The translations under genes were made by a program, and so were the position numbers. Shown piece after piece: positions 54,316 through 63,487 of a stretch of 64,000 bases of DNA (its first letter is position 1; every line of letters starts with the position of its first letter). The notes under the pieces are model-generated. The model ran no database searches, was not told the DNA's origin, and was given only the letters and a program-made list of their open reading frames with translations. This DNA comes from Methanohalophilus portucalensis (GTDB lineage: Archaea > Halobacteriota > Methanosarcinia > Methanosarcinales > Methanosarcinaceae): contig NZ_CP017881.1 of NCBI RefSeq assembly GCF_002761295.1, positions 1 through 64,000 of the forward strand, read 5' to 3'.

Positions 54316-55899
54316 TCAGGGCCTGTACGCGGCGGCTTCCCTGAATCGCCTGATCAGGAATTCCTTTTCCAGTGAGGACAAAAACCACCCGGCTTTAGGA
54401 CCGGAAGCCTGGCCCAGCAGGGATATGTAGAGGGCTTTGAACAAATCCTTCGGGCCAATGGTAAATTCCTCCCCCAGTACTTTCTCCATATCCCTGTGCA
54501 GCCTGCCTTCTTCTTCCTTTGCGGAATAGACAAGATTGTGATAATCAGAACCATCAAGTTCTGCACTTTCTTCCAGGGCATCGGCAAGGGTTGTCAGGAA
54601 TGCTCGTTGTTTGTCGGAAAGGGTGGCTGCAAGTTCGGGCAGTTTTTCCTGAACACTGAATTTTGCGAAGGGAGGTGCATACATATCAAGCCAGTTGCCC
54701 ACATTATCGGCAAGCTGTTTTATACATTCCGTGTTTTTGGTATCGTAACCCGCTCGCTCTACGATTTTCAATATTCTGTCAAAATCCCCGTGAGCTACCT
54801 GATGGATGGTTGTCATGTGCTTGAATGGGATGTCCGTATGGCACAGGCCGCTTGCATGGGAAAGTTCCTTTACACGCCTGTCATATTCGGAGTTGCCTCC
54901 TGTATGATGGAGTTTCTCATACTGGTCCACAAGAGTAAGCAGCGGCTGTGCAGGGTCAAAACGGATGTGTTTTTCGGGCTTGGTTCGGATGATCAGATAT
55001 CTCAGGACCTCAGGAGGTACGACCTTGAGCATATCTGCAATGGATACGACCACGCCGGTGGATGAGGACATTGCTCCTTCCTTTCCCAGCATGATCCATT
55101 CATAGACTATGGGATGTGGGGGTTCGTAACCAAAGATTTCCCGGGCGATACGCTTTCCGGTGTCATAGGAGCCACCCCTTGAGGCGTGGTCCTTGCCGAA
55201 AGGTTCCACAGTCACGCCGAGGATCTGCCAGCGAGCAGGCCAGTCCACGCGCCAGGTAAGTTTCCCCCCGCCCTGCATGGGTACAGTGCCACTGTGACCG
55301 CAGGAACAGGTGTAATCCACTGTTTCTTCCATTTCATCGAAATCCGTAACCTTTGTGGTATTGATCTTTCCACACTTCATACAGATCGGGTTGAAAGGAT
55401 TCCAGTCATCAGTAGGTTCCTTTCCGGAAACCTCTTTCAGGATGGCTGCAATCTCATCTCTCTTTTTCAGGGCGGTTTTAATGGCCTCGTTATACCTGCC
55501 GGATTTGTACAGTTCATCTGCCAGGTATACTTCAGGCTTGATTCCCAGCCGGTGCAGGGAATCCAGGAAAGGCTGCAGGAAATGATCTGCATAATTCTTG
55601 CACTCTCCGCAGGGACATGGGATCTCGGAGAGAGGTTTGCCCACATGTTCCTCATAACTTTCATCCAAAAACGGATAGACCTTTCTCAGAGGATCGTAGG
55701 TGTCTGCAATGTAGATCAGTTCTGCTTTTGCATCCTTATCCAGTAATGCACGATATGCGGCATCGGCTGTCACAACCTCCCGCATGTTCCCGACATGGAT
55801 ATGGCCGGAGGGGGTGATACCGGTGGCAACGAGGTGTGTGTTTCCCCTTTCAAGGGTTTCTTCAGCAACAACATCTGCCCAGTGTGTAATTTCTGCCAT
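54316..55899 (-). CDS. lysS: lysyl-tRNA synthetase, class I
   Basis: This is the class I enzyme found in most Euryarchaeota, unrelated to the usual class II LysRS. The roughly 527-residue protein has the HIGH-like [16 protein letters not shown] near residue 30, the KMSKS-like [10 protein letters not shown] near 280, a zinc-type pair of CxxC motifs in the insertion (CPCGEC, CMKCG, CSCG), and the C-terminal helical anticodon-binding domain. A GTG 9 bases upstream is in frame, but the ATG at 55899 follows GGTGA. The methyltransferase gene follows at once. Confidence 0.94.
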   Translation of the reverse strand: MAEITHWADVVAEETLERGNTHLVATGITPSGHIHVGNMREVVTADAAYRALLDKDAKAELIYIADTYDPLRKVYPFLDESYEEHVGKPLSEIPCPCGECKNYADHFLQPFLDSLHRLGIKPEVYLADELYKSGRYNEAIKTALKKRDEIAAILKEVSGKEPTDDWNPFNPICMKCGKINTTKVTDFDEMEETVDYTCSCGHSGTVPMQGGGKLTWRVDWPARWQILGVTVEPFGKDHASRGGSYDTGKRIAREIFGYEPPHPIVYEWIMLGKEGAMSSSTGVVVSIADMLKVVPPEVLRYLIIRTKPEKHIRFDPAQPLLTLVDQYEKLHHTGGNSEYDRRVKELSHASGLCHTDIPFKHMTTIHQVAHGDFDRILKIVERAGYDTKNTECIKQLADNVGNWLDMYAPPFAKFSVQEKLPELAATLSDKQRAFLTTLADALEESAELDGSDYHNLVYSAKEEEGRLHRDMEKVLGEEFTIGPKDLFKALYISLLGQASGPKAGWFLSSLEKEFLIRRFREAAAYRP

Positions 55900-56025
55900 T
55901 ATGTTCACCGATAATGATTTTATTTAAAATTTCTATGATTATGTGCCTTTCTAAAGGTGTCATGTTTTAAATGAATATCTGTAGGTATCGAAATTTATTT
56001 ATCAATAAGGCTCTATCGGACAACC

Positions 56026-56568
56026 ATGATTCCTTCCAGGGCGTTCCTCACAAAGGGAACAGGTGTCCATCGGGATAAACTGGCTTCCTTTGAACTTGCT
56101 TTAAGGGATGCGGGTATTGAAAAATATAATCTTGTGAGTGTTTCCAGTATTCTTCCACCGGGTTGCAGGATGATTCCAAAGGACGAGGGTCTTGAATATC
56201 TCAGTCCCGGAGAGATCGTCTATTCCGTACTTGCTCGCAACCAGACCAATGAAGCCCATCGTCTGATAGCTTCGGCAGTAGGAACGGCGGTACCTGTGAA
56301 TGAGGATAATTATGGATACATTTCAGAACATCATTCCTTCGGGGAAGATGAGGATACTGCAGGGATGTATGCAGAGGATATTGCTGCCACAATGCTCGCA
56401 ACCACCCTGGGTATTGAATTTGATGCCGATTCTGCCTGGCAGGAAAGGGAACAGCTCTACAGGGCCAGCGGTCATATTATTAATACTTCCCACTTCTGCC
56501 AGACCGCTAAAGGAGACAGGAGTGGCCTCTGGACAACCGTTGTGGCTGCTATGGTATTTGTGGAGTAA
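56026..56568 (+). CDS. pdaD: pyruvoyl-dependent arginine decarboxylase
   Basis: PdaD converts arginine to agmatine. The 180-residue proenzyme contains NLVSVSSILPPGCR; self-cleavage between Ser40 and Ser41 would make the pyruvoyl group. The fold-defining glycines and EDEDTAGMYAEDIAATML agree with the family. Agmatine serves the TiaS encoded at 18507 and polyamine synthesis. It is convergent with a PLP decarboxylase gene (1 base apart), next to deoxyhypusine synthase. Confidence 0.93.
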   Translation: MIPSRAFLTKGTGVHRDKLASFELALRDAGIEKYNLVSVSSILPPGCRMIPKDEGLEYLSPGEIVYSVLARNQTNEAHRLIASAVGTAVPVNEDNYGYISEHHSFGEDEDTAGMYAEDIAATMLATTLGIEFDADSAWQEREQLYRASGHIINTSHFCQTAKGDRSGLWTTVVAAMVFVE

Positions 56569-56569
56569 G

Positions 56570-57613
56570 TCAATCAGTAAGTTTTGTGGTGATTTCTTCC
56601 AGGTCGCAGAAATCAGACCTGAAATTATAGGCTCCGGCATTTATGAAAGTAATCGGATCGCCAATTTGCGGCCTCTTCTCTAGATATACACGGTACCTGA
56701 ACAGATCCATTGAGCAGGGTGTACAACCTTTGATCACATAGGCTTCTCCTTCATTACTGCTGACCTCATTCTCCACACGTAGTTTTACAGGTACCAGGAT
56801 TGCATCCATATCACTGTTGTATACGGAAGCATTCACGATGACATTTTCCTCATAAACCGCCATCACACGGGTTACCAGTTTGCCTGCAGGTGCGGCAATA
56901 TACCTGCCGGGTTCAATCATGAGGGATATGTCCCTGTCATGCAACCATTTCCTGAAATCTGTAATTCTTTTGAAAATACCTCCGATGACATCGGCATTAC
57001 TGTTGGCATAAACTGAAGGTAACCCTCCCCCGATATTGAGAATATCGATGGCATCCAGTGTTTCAGGACTGATTACATCTTCGATATCACGCTGCAGTTT
57101 CCATTCGCTCACGTTCTGGGTCTTCCTGTGGAAATGTATGCCAAGTTTACCGATATTAGGGCTGTCCACCAGTTCGCCAATACGCTGGTTTATGGTTGCA
57201 GAAGGCATACCAAAGACAAAATAGCGTTCGGTACGGATGGAATTTTCCCGCAGTTTGAGCCTGAGCATAAGGTTGACCTTGCGGTTGGTGTCCTTAAGGG
57301 TTGCAAGCAGGATGTCCAGATCATGCTCGTTGTCCAGAATGAAATTGCGAATGCCCCTGTCATAGAGCTCCTTTACCTGGTCACTGCTCCACCCCTGTGC
57401 CAGAAAGATCGCCCGGGAGAGATCACGTATATGTTTCAGTTCGTTCTCCATATGAACGCTGAAAAAACAATCTGTCATCTCTTCAAGTACGGAGGTGACT
57501 TTGGGGTTAGTCTTGGAACTGTATGAGACAATGTCAGCTATATCCTCCACCCGATTATACTGCTGCATAATCACATTTTTTGAAAGAATGAATTTGGGAT
57601 CAGGGACAGTCAT
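56570..57613 (-). CDS. PLP-dependent amino acid/polyamine decarboxylase (fold III)
   Basis: The 347-residue protein is an alanine-racemase-fold decarboxylase: the PLP lysine is Lys34 in YSSKTNPKV, the phosphate-binding glycines are in LNIGGGLPS, EPGRYIAAPAG follows, and KGCTPCSMD corresponds to the substrate-binding Cys-Asp region. NAGAYNFRSDF ends the domain. Ornithine, lysine or carboxynorspermidine could be substrate; length and context (dys directly upstream 12 bases away, pdaD convergent) favour a polyamine role. It likely feeds or modifies the polyamine used for hypusine. Confidence 0.75.
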   Translation of the reverse strand: MTVPDPKFILSKNVIMQQYNRVEDIADIVSYSSKTNPKVTSVLEEMTDCFFSVHMENELKHIRDLSRAIFLAQGWSSDQVKELYDRGIRNFILDNEHDLDILLATLKDTNRKVNLMLRLKLRENSIRTERYFVFGMPSATINQRIGELVDSPNIGKLGIHFHRKTQNVSEWKLQRDIEDVISPETLDAIDILNIGGGLPSVYANSNADVIGGIFKRITDFRKWLHDRDISLMIEPGRYIAAPAGKLVTRVMAVYEENVIVNASVYNSDMDAILVPVKLRVENEVSSNEGEAYVIKGCTPCSMDLFRYRVYLEKRPQIGDPITFINAGAYNFRSDFCDLEEITTKLTD

Positions 57614-57625
57614 TTTTAAATCTCT

Positions 57626-58576
57626 TTATTTATTTTCTATATTCAGTAATCCTTCTTCGTACAGTTCATCCAGTGCCCGTGTCATTGCCATTGGGAAAGT
57701 TATGCTGACATCACCGATAACCGTGGCAATATCACTTTCATCCTTTACCTTGCCCCAGGATTTTGCTTCACTTGTATTGGCACCGGACATGCTCCCTGAA
57801 GTGCGGTGGGCCGTGGTCATGTATACAGCGTATTCAGCTCCTCCGTTGAGCAATGTAGCCAGTATTGCATGGTGTTTGGATATTGAACCGCCTAAAGCGA
57901 TTACTCCTTTCCTGTCATCATAGCTGGTGGTAAGGAGAATGTTGCCGAAATCTTTCACGACGTCAACTATGAAATCCGGGTTTTCCTGCTGGAAAAGATA
58001 CAGGTGGAATCCGAAGGCACCATCAGTTATGGCGGGACAGAAAACAGGTACATCATTCTTTGCTGCCTGGTAGAGGATTGAGTTCTGGTCATCCAAAAGC
58101 AGGCCGATTTCCCGCAACATCTCTGATACAGACCATCTTTTTTGCTTTGCGTAGAGTTTACTGAGAATATCCGTGATCATATCCTCGAAATTCATGTAAC
58201 TTTGATTCCGGATCAGGAGATTCCCGATTCTGTTAATTCCTCTCTCATGGAGTTCCACATCGTCGGTATTGAAGTTGCCGATGGAGAAAACTTCCCCGGT
58301 AGCCTTCATTATATCTTCTTCAAGTCCCCCGACTGTTGTAACAAGTACATCTGCAATTCCCAATTCGATGAGCTGGGCAAAAAATCCTCTCAACCCGGAA
58401 GTAACCATGTTAGAGGTAAATGTAAGGAATACCTTTGCAGAATCCTTTTTCATCTTGACTATTACTTCGGATGCCCGATGCAGTTCTACACTCTGAAAAC
58501 CCACATTCTCATAGGAATTAACGAGTTCTGACACCCTCATGTCTTTTTTCCAGTGGAGATCCTTTACCTGAACCAT
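57626..58576 (-). CDS. dys: deoxyhypusine synthase
   Basis: Deoxyhypusine synthase transfers an aminobutyl group from spermidine to a lysine of aIF5A. The 316-residue protein has FTSNMVTSGLRGFFAQLI, DVLVTTVGGLEEDI, CPAITDGAFGFHL and the catalytic Lys276 in SGANTSEAKSWGKV. It is the first gene of a pair with the PLP decarboxylase. It diverges from the iron regulator gene with a 163-base spacer containing TAAATATATATTTATA, an AT-palindrome that could act as a TATA box both ways. Confidence 0.93.
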   Translation of the reverse strand: MVQVKDLHWKKDMRVSELVNSYENVGFQSVELHRASEVIVKMKKDSAKVFLTFTSNMVTSGLRGFFAQLIELGIADVLVTTVGGLEEDIMKATGEVFSIGNFNTDDVELHERGINRIGNLLIRNQSYMNFEDMITDILSKLYAKQKRWSVSEMLREIGLLLDDQNSILYQAAKNDVPVFCPAITDGAFGFHLYLFQQENPDFIVDVVKDFGNILLTTSYDDRKGVIALGGSISKHHAILATLLNGGAEYAVYMTTAHRTSGSMSGANTSEAKSWGKVKDESDIATVIGDVSITFPMAMTRALDELYEEGLLNIENK

Positions 58577-58652
58577 TGTATATCACGACTTTTAGGAAAC
58601 AATTCATGTTCTTATTCACTTAAAAAGTTGTTCGGCATTTGTGTACGGGCGA

Positions 58653-58706
58653 TAAATATATATTTATAGATTCTCTACTTAACTTTCGCATAACCTAATA
58701 TAATAT
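58653..58706. promoter_or_regulatory. divergent promoter region dys/dtxR
   Basis: TAAATATATATTTATA at 58653-58668 is nearly palindromic and could serve as a TATA box in both directions. CCTAATATAATATG at about 58693-58706 lies 34-47 bases before the regulator start. An iron-responsive operator probably overlaps here, but I cannot name a confident motif. Confidence 0.35.
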
Positions 58707-58739
58707 GTATTCTAATTTTCCTCTAGCAGTGGGTCATTT

Positions 58740-59429
58740 ATGTATACCGAGAGAACCGAAGAATATCTTGAAACCATACAGGGCTTGATCAATCGCACCA
58801 GTTCCCCGGCCAAGAACAAGGATATAGCAAAGGAACTTGAAATTTCTCCGGCAACAGTTACTGAAATGATACAGCGCCTCTCGGATGAAGGCCTTGTGAC
58901 TCATGCTCCTTATCGTGGGGTTGAATTGACCGAATCCGGAATAATGCAGGCCAACAATCTACAGCGAAAACATCTGGTTCTCAAGAACTTTTTCACCAGG
59001 GTACTTGATATAAATGAAGAAGTAGCGGACCAGGAAGCCTGTGCGCTCGAACATGTTATGTCAGATGTTGTACTTGAAAGAATGTGTTCTTATCTGGCAG
59101 AAAAAGGTCTTTGCAATATTTCTGAAACCACTCTGCCTTCTAAATGTAGTTTGAGCAGGGAACATTATATTTCTCTTGTAGAAATGAATGAAAAGACTAA
59201 AGGAAAAGTGGTGATGGTTGCCCTGCCAAAAGAGACCAAGGATAGGCTCACTTCGCTGGGGATGGTTGCAGGTGAGGATATTGAAATCAAAAGAAAACAA
59301 AAACAGGGTTGTATTTCTATAATTACCAAGGGGACTGAAATAGCTCTGGGAAATGAAGTGGCAGAGAAAATTTTTGTAAAACCTGCAGAAAATGACCACA
59401 TTCATCGGAGACGTGGTAAACATTCCTGA
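58740..59429 (+). CDS. DtxR/MntR-family metal-dependent regulator with FeoA domain
   Basis: The 229-residue protein has an N-terminal winged HTH (residues 1-70; NKDIAKELEISPATVTEMIQ), the dimerisation/metal domain (70-145; metal-ligand-type His and Glu in QRKHLVLKNFFTRV and CALEHVMS), and a C-terminal FeoA/SH3-like domain (about 148-222, TKDRLTSLGMVAGEDIEIKR). It is a likely Fe(II)- or Mn(II)-responsive repressor of the downstream feoB, with which it overlaps by 38 bases. Confidence 0.88.
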   Translation: MYTERTEEYLETIQGLINRTSSPAKNKDIAKELEISPATVTEMIQRLSDEGLVTHAPYRGVELTESGIMQANNLQRKHLVLKNFFTRVLDINEEVADQEACALEHVMSDVVLERMCSYLAEKGLCNISETTLPSKCSLSREHYISLVEMNEKTKGKVVMVALPKETKDRLTSLGMVAGEDIEIKRKQKQGCISIITKGTEIALGNEVAEKIFVKPAENDHIHRRRGKHS

Positions 59430-61386
59430 TTCTTGCTGCGGGGCAGCCGAAAAACGCATGCATGACGGCGATCATGACATGACAATAGCCTTTGTTGGCA
59501 ATCCCAGTGTAGGTAAAAGTGCTTTTTTTTCCAGGGTCACCGGTGTGGGTGTCATGGTTTCCAATTATCCGGGAACCACTGTGGAAATGACACGCGGGAC
59601 TGTAAAGGTTGGCCAGAAAAAAATAGATATCGTTGATTTGCCGGGTATTTATTCACTGGGTACTTCCACAGAGGATGAACGGGTCTCAAAGGAATACCTG
59701 CTGCGTGAATATCCCGATGTGATCGTAAATGTGGTGGATGCAACAAGACTGGAACGTAACCTGTATCTTACCCTCCAGATACTGGAACTCGGTGTACCCA
59801 TAGTAATTGCCCTAAATCAGCTGGATGCCGCCAGGGAAATGGGTATTGATATTGACGCCCCTAAATTATCCCAGATACTTGGTGTGCCGGTTGTACCTAC
59901 TGTTGCCACCAAGGGAATCGGACTTGATGAGGTCCTGAAAGAAGCAGTTGATCCATCCCTTTCACCAGCAGGGCGAATTCGTGTTCACTATGATAATCAT
60001 ATAACTAACGCTATCAATGATCTTGGTGCGGATTTTCCGGATACTGCCTCTGTAATAAAATTGCGTGCCCTTGAAAATGACACTGATTTTGTACGCATGT
60101 GCTGCAGACCCCACGAAGCAGACCTGCTTTTATCAAAAGCTTCAGAAATGGCTTCAGAGATCGAAGATGCCCACAATATGGCTATTTCAGATACAATGGC
60201 AAGAGACCTCTATGGGGAAGCCGGCCAGATTACAGACTCGGTCCAGTCAATTGTAGAAAAAGATACTTCTCTAAAGCATCGTATTGATGACATGCTCACA
60301 TCTGAATATGTGGGTGTTGTGGGTCTTGCAGCAGCCCTTTTACTTACTTTCCTTCTGGTTTTCAGGATTGGAGGATTCCTGGAAGAGGGAATCGTCCATC
60401 TTTTTGAAACCTACTTGATAGCTCCGGTTGATGCGGAGCTTGCAACAAGCAACCCCCTTGTGCGCAATGTGATCATCTATTCCCTGCTGGGCATAGAAGC
60501 TGGATTTGCCATTGCAATTCCCTACATAGGGATTTTTTATATTATTCTCTCCATTTTCGAGGATTCGGGATACCTGACCCGCGCAGCTTTCCTGCTGGAT
60601 AACCTGACTCACAGGATGGGATTGCATGGCAGGGCAGTGATTCCCCTGGTACTGGGATTGGGTTGTAATGTACCGGCAATCATGGCTACCCGTGCATTGA
60701 ATACTTTGAGAGAGAGGCGTATCGCTTCGGTTCTCATATCTCTTATCCCCTGCTCTGCAAGGACTGTTATTATTCTGGGACTTGTAGGCACTTTTGTAGG
60801 TTATTGGGCTGCAGTATCAATCTATGTGCTGGAAATCTTTATAATTTTCATTACCGGCTGGATACTTGGTAGGGGTCTTCCCGGGGAGCGGACCGGTTTT
60901 ATTATGGAAATGGGTCCTCTGAGGCATCCTGATGTTGTGTCCACTCTTAAAAAGACGTGGCTTAGGATACGTGAGTTCATCTACATCGCTTTCCCCCTTC
61001 TGATAGTGGGGAGTGCATTACTGGGTGGGCTGGATACTCTGGGTATTCTGGATATTTTTGAGAATGCCGTATCTCCTATATCTGTAGGGATTCTGGGCCT
61101 GCCTGCTTTTGCTGCCACAGCACTTGTATTCGGTATCCTGCGCAAAGAAATGGCGCTTGAGATTCTGGCGGTGCTTGCGGGTACTGCTAATTTTGCAATG
61201 GTATTGACGCCTCTGCAGATGTACGTGTTTGCTGTAATTACAACAATATATATTCCATGTGTTGCAACCATTGCAATACTTAAACATGAGCTGGGCACAA
61301 GGGATACTGTTATGATTTCCACATTTACGATACTCCTGGCATTCACAGTGGGTGCAGTAATCTACCAAATAGGAATGCTCTTGTAA
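59392..61386 (+). CDS. feoB: ferrous iron transport protein B
   Basis: FeoB imports Fe(II). The 664-residue protein has a cytosolic GTPase domain (G1 GNPSVGKSAFF near residues 36-46, G2 NYPGTT, G3 DLPGIYSL, G4 NQLD), a helical GDI region, and a membrane domain of about eight helices with GLGCNVPAIMATRAL and IPCSARTVII gates. The first ATG overlaps the regulator gene; later in-frame ATG codons at 59458 and 59476 lie nearer the GTPase fold, so the true start is uncertain. The N-terminal CCGAAEK contains a cysteine pair. Confidence 0.93.
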   Translation: MTTFIGDVVNIPDSCCGAAEKRMHDGDHDMTIAFVGNPSVGKSAFFSRVTGVGVMVSNYPGTTVEMTRGTVKVGQKKIDIVDLPGIYSLGTSTEDERVSKEYLLREYPDVIVNVVDATRLERNLYLTLQILELGVPIVIALNQLDAAREMGIDIDAPKLSQILGVPVVPTVATKGIGLDEVLKEAVDPSLSPAGRIRVHYDNHITNAINDLGADFPDTASVIKLRALENDTDFVRMCCRPHEADLLLSKASEMASEIEDAHNMAISDTMARDLYGEAGQITDSVQSIVEKDTSLKHRIDDMLTSEYVGVVGLAAALLLTFLLVFRIGGFLEEGIVHLFETYLIAPVDAELATSNPLVRNVIIYSLLGIEAGFAIAIPYIGIFYIILSIFEDSGYLTRAAFLLDNLTHRMGLHGRAVIPLVLGLGCNVPAIMATRALNTLRERRIASVLISLIPCSARTVIILGLVGTFVGYWAAVSIYVLEIFIIFITGWILGRGLPGERTGFIMEMGPLRHPDVVSTLKKTWLRIREFIYIAFPLLIVGSALLGGLDTLGILDIFENAVSPISVGILGLPAFAATALVFGILRKEMALEILAVLAGTANFAMVLTPLQMYVFAVITTIYIPCVATIAILKHELGTRDTVMISTFTILLAFTVGAVIYQIGMLL

Positions 61387-61437
61387 AATAGGTAAAAATC
61401 GACAGGTTTTTAAAAACAATCAACGGTGTTAACTTTA

Positions 61438-61656
61438 ATGACACGCATCACTGATTCCCGCAAAAGAAATGCAATATCTGTTTTACAAGATATTTTTGAA
61501 ATGAACAATATGAGAGAACCTGTGGGAGAAGAGGTAGATTCATTGCTCGAAACCATGGGCACACATGCCAGTCTCGTAGAGGGCGATGTTTTATTAAAGG
61601 AAGATTTTAGTGATACAGTCACCGATTTGCCACTGAGGGCCAATGAAGGAAGGTAA
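61438..61656 (+). CDS. small acidic protein, unknown
   Basis: The 72-residue product is soluble and predicted helical: SRKRNAISVLQDIFEMN, EEVDSLLETMGTHASLV. No Cys. The ATG at 61438 is preferred; a GTG 12 bases earlier is possible. It lies 51 bases after feoB and its stop is 2 bases from that of the convergent TPD gene. No family recognised; it may be co-transcribed with feoB. Confidence 0.45.
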   Translation: MTRITDSRKRNAISVLQDIFEMNNMREPVGEEVDSLLETMGTHASLVEGDVLLKEDFSDTVTDLPLRANEGR

Positions 61657-61658
61657 TT

Positions 61659-62450
61659 TTACCAGTCAGGTGCGAGATTGAGTAATTCTACTATATCCCG
61701 CAGGATGTCTGGATCAAACTCATCATCTATCCTGTAGTCACTTATTATATGGCCTTCCAGGCTGATTCCGTCCACGTAACCGTACCAGTAGATAACCATT
61801 CCACTGCCGTATAATTCTTCATAGCGGGAAAACTGCTTTTTGATATAGGTCTGATGATCGGTTTCGTTACCAAATACGGCTTTGCTTTCGATCCAGTTTA
61901 CCTGCTGTCCCTGGATCTTAACAGGATCAGGAAGGAAAAAATCAGGTGTCTTTTCTGCACTTTGCTTTCTCAATTCTTCTTCGGTTAGATATTCGATATT
62001 TCTGTATTCAAGCCACCTGGCTACAATCATTTCCCCTAATATTCCTTTCCTGGCCTGAAAAGAGTGGGCTTCAGGTGAAAAATAGAGATCTGTTTCAAGG
62101 GCTTCCTTTATTTCAGCTGCCAGCCGGTTGTCTTCTATCTCATCCAGATGGTTGAATACGTATTTTTTGGACATCCCCATCTCTTTTAGCAGTGTTGTGG
62201 CTATAAGTGTAGGGGGGAATTTGTATTCCTCTGAAAGTTGAATTATACTGCTTCCGCCTTTCCATTTTTTGAGCAGTAAAGCACTTTTATTCTGGATTAT
62301 ATAATGTTTTTTCTTGACGTGATCGATAATCTTCTGGTGCAGGATGGAAGCGACTACGCCTACGGGCTGGCAGTAATCCAGGGCCAGTTTTTCGAAATCT
62401 GAAGCATCCGTGACGCTTCGGTGTATCTCATTGTATTCAGTTTTGTCCAT
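61659..62450 (-). CDS. TPD-motif protein, CDIN1 (C15orf41)-like putative nuclease
   Basis: The 263-residue protein has an N-terminal helical region with two HTH-like parts (about 10-120) and a PD-(D/E)XK-type C-terminal domain: Glu140 in GILGEMIVARWLEYR, Asp170 in the eponymous TPDFFLPDP, and Glu188/Lys190 in NWIESKAVFG. These positions form a complete nuclease-type active site. Eukaryotic relatives include human CDIN1, mutated in congenital dyserythropoietic anaemia type I; its biochemical role is unsettled. The gene start overlaps the end of a MagIII-like glycosylase gene by 14 bases, which implies co-translation and a DNA repair link. Confidence 0.7.
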   Translation of the reverse strand: MDKTEYNEIHRSVTDASDFEKLALDYCQPVGVVASILHQKIIDHVKKKHYIIQNKSALLLKKWKGGSSIIQLSEEYKFPPTLIATTLLKEMGMSKKYVFNHLDEIEDNRLAAEIKEALETDLYFSPEAHSFQARKGILGEMIVARWLEYRNIEYLTEEELRKQSAEKTPDFFLPDPVKIQGQQVNWIESKAVFGNETDHQTYIKKQFSRYEELYGSGMVIYWYGYVDGISLEGHIISDYRIDDEFDPDILRDIVELLNLAPDW

Positions 62451-63069
62451 CCTTGTTCCCCTTCAGGAGACATTTGTCGCACTGCCTGGTCACACAGTAC
62501 CTTTTAGCATACTCTACTATCAGAGCGTGGTATTCCTTATATATTTCTACATCTTTTGAAATATTTTTTTCAAATATTTCCTGCAGCTGGTGATAATTGC
62601 CCTCAATTCCTATACACCGCATTATTCTGGTTGTATATGCATCAATTACAAAACAGGGTTTTCCGGCAGCATATAACAGGATGCTATCTGCGGTTTCAGG
62701 TCCGATACCCTTTAATTCAAGTAAACGCCTGCGTAGTTTTTCTGCTGGAAGTGAGAAAAGTACTTCTTCACCGTGATGATAAAAAAAGTTTGATATTCCT
62801 TTTAATCTGATGGCTTTTTGTCTGTAAAATCCGGTACATCTGACATCCTCTTCAAGTTCCTGCAGATCCATCTCTGCCAGTTTGCCGGCCTCAAGCATAT
62901 TTTTCTGTTTGAGGTTATCGATAGCTTTTTCCACATTAGTCCATTTTGTCTGCTGTGTAAGCATTGCTCCAACGATAACTTCAAAAGGGGTCTCAGCAGG
63001 CCACCACTGCTGTGAACCAAATTCCCTGATGAGTGTGTCATAGATAGATTGCAGCATCTCTGCGTGCAT
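62437..63069 (-). CDS. HhH-GPD DNA glycosylase (MagIII/endonuclease III-like)
   Basis: The roughly 210-residue protein has a helix-hairpin-helix with LKGIGPETADSIL and the catalytic Asp in CFVIDAYTT. Endonuclease III has Lys in the HhH (GRKTAN); here the position is Glu, suggesting a monofunctional glycosylase of the 3-methyladenine MagIII type. Only three cysteines (CVTRQCDKC) remain of the four-Cys cluster loop. Start choice: earlier ATG codons at 63126 and 63111 would overlap the upstream gene; 63069 begins 11 bases after its stop. It overlaps the TPD gene by 14 bases. Confidence 0.75.
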   Translation of the reverse strand: MHAEMLQSIYDTLIREFGSQQWWPAETPFEVIVGAMLTQQTKWTNVEKAIDNLKQKNMLEAGKLAEMDLQELEEDVRCTGFYRQKAIRLKGISNFFYHHGEEVLFSLPAEKLRRRLLELKGIGPETADSILLYAAGKPCFVIDAYTTRIMRCIGIEGNYHQLQEIFEKNISKDVEIYKEYHALIVEYAKRYCVTRQCDKCLLKGNKDGQN

Positions 63070-63079
63070 ATTATCTGCT

Positions 63080-63460
63080 TTATCTGTCGGACCAGAACTC
63101 TTCTTCATAATCATCTGGAAGGTCAAGTTCCATTGCTTTGTCTATACTTTTCCTCTTTCTTTCTGTGGATGTCTCTCTGGTTTTTTCTTTTGTGGGAGCC
63201 TTATTGCTCTCTGGTTGTGGGATTTCCTCAGTGGGTTCTCTGGAATCTACCGGTGGTTCTGTCCTGTCCCTGAGTTTTTCCTTCACACGTTGAGCATATT
63301 CATCCACTACAGATTCGGAACTCTTTCTCATTTTTGTGGTCTGATTATACCCAACGGAACAGTTTTCATCACCGGTGCGCCAATCCACATGGTAGAGGTG
63401 ACACTTTCTTTTCTTGCACACCTGTGTCCCATCAATGGGACAGATTTCCGGCAAAGACAT
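63080..63460 (-). CDS. small Cys-containing charged protein, unknown
   Basis: The 126-residue product has an N-terminal Cys-rich part (CPIDGTQVCKKRKCHLYHVDW, with another Cys near residue 34) that may bind zinc, then a long low-complexity Arg/Glu/Pro/Thr region and an acidic end (DLPDDYEEEF). I recognise no family. It lies directly upstream of the glycosylase gene in the same direction and may form an operon with it. Confidence 0.5.
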   Translation of the reverse strand: MSLPEICPIDGTQVCKKRKCHLYHVDWRTGDENCSVGYNQTTKMRKSSESVVDEYAQRVKEKLRDRTEPPVDSREPTEEIPQPESNKAPTKEKTRETSTERKRKSIDKAMELDLPDDYEEEFWSDR

Positions 63461-63487
63461 ACATTACACTCCTCATATAGGTGAATA

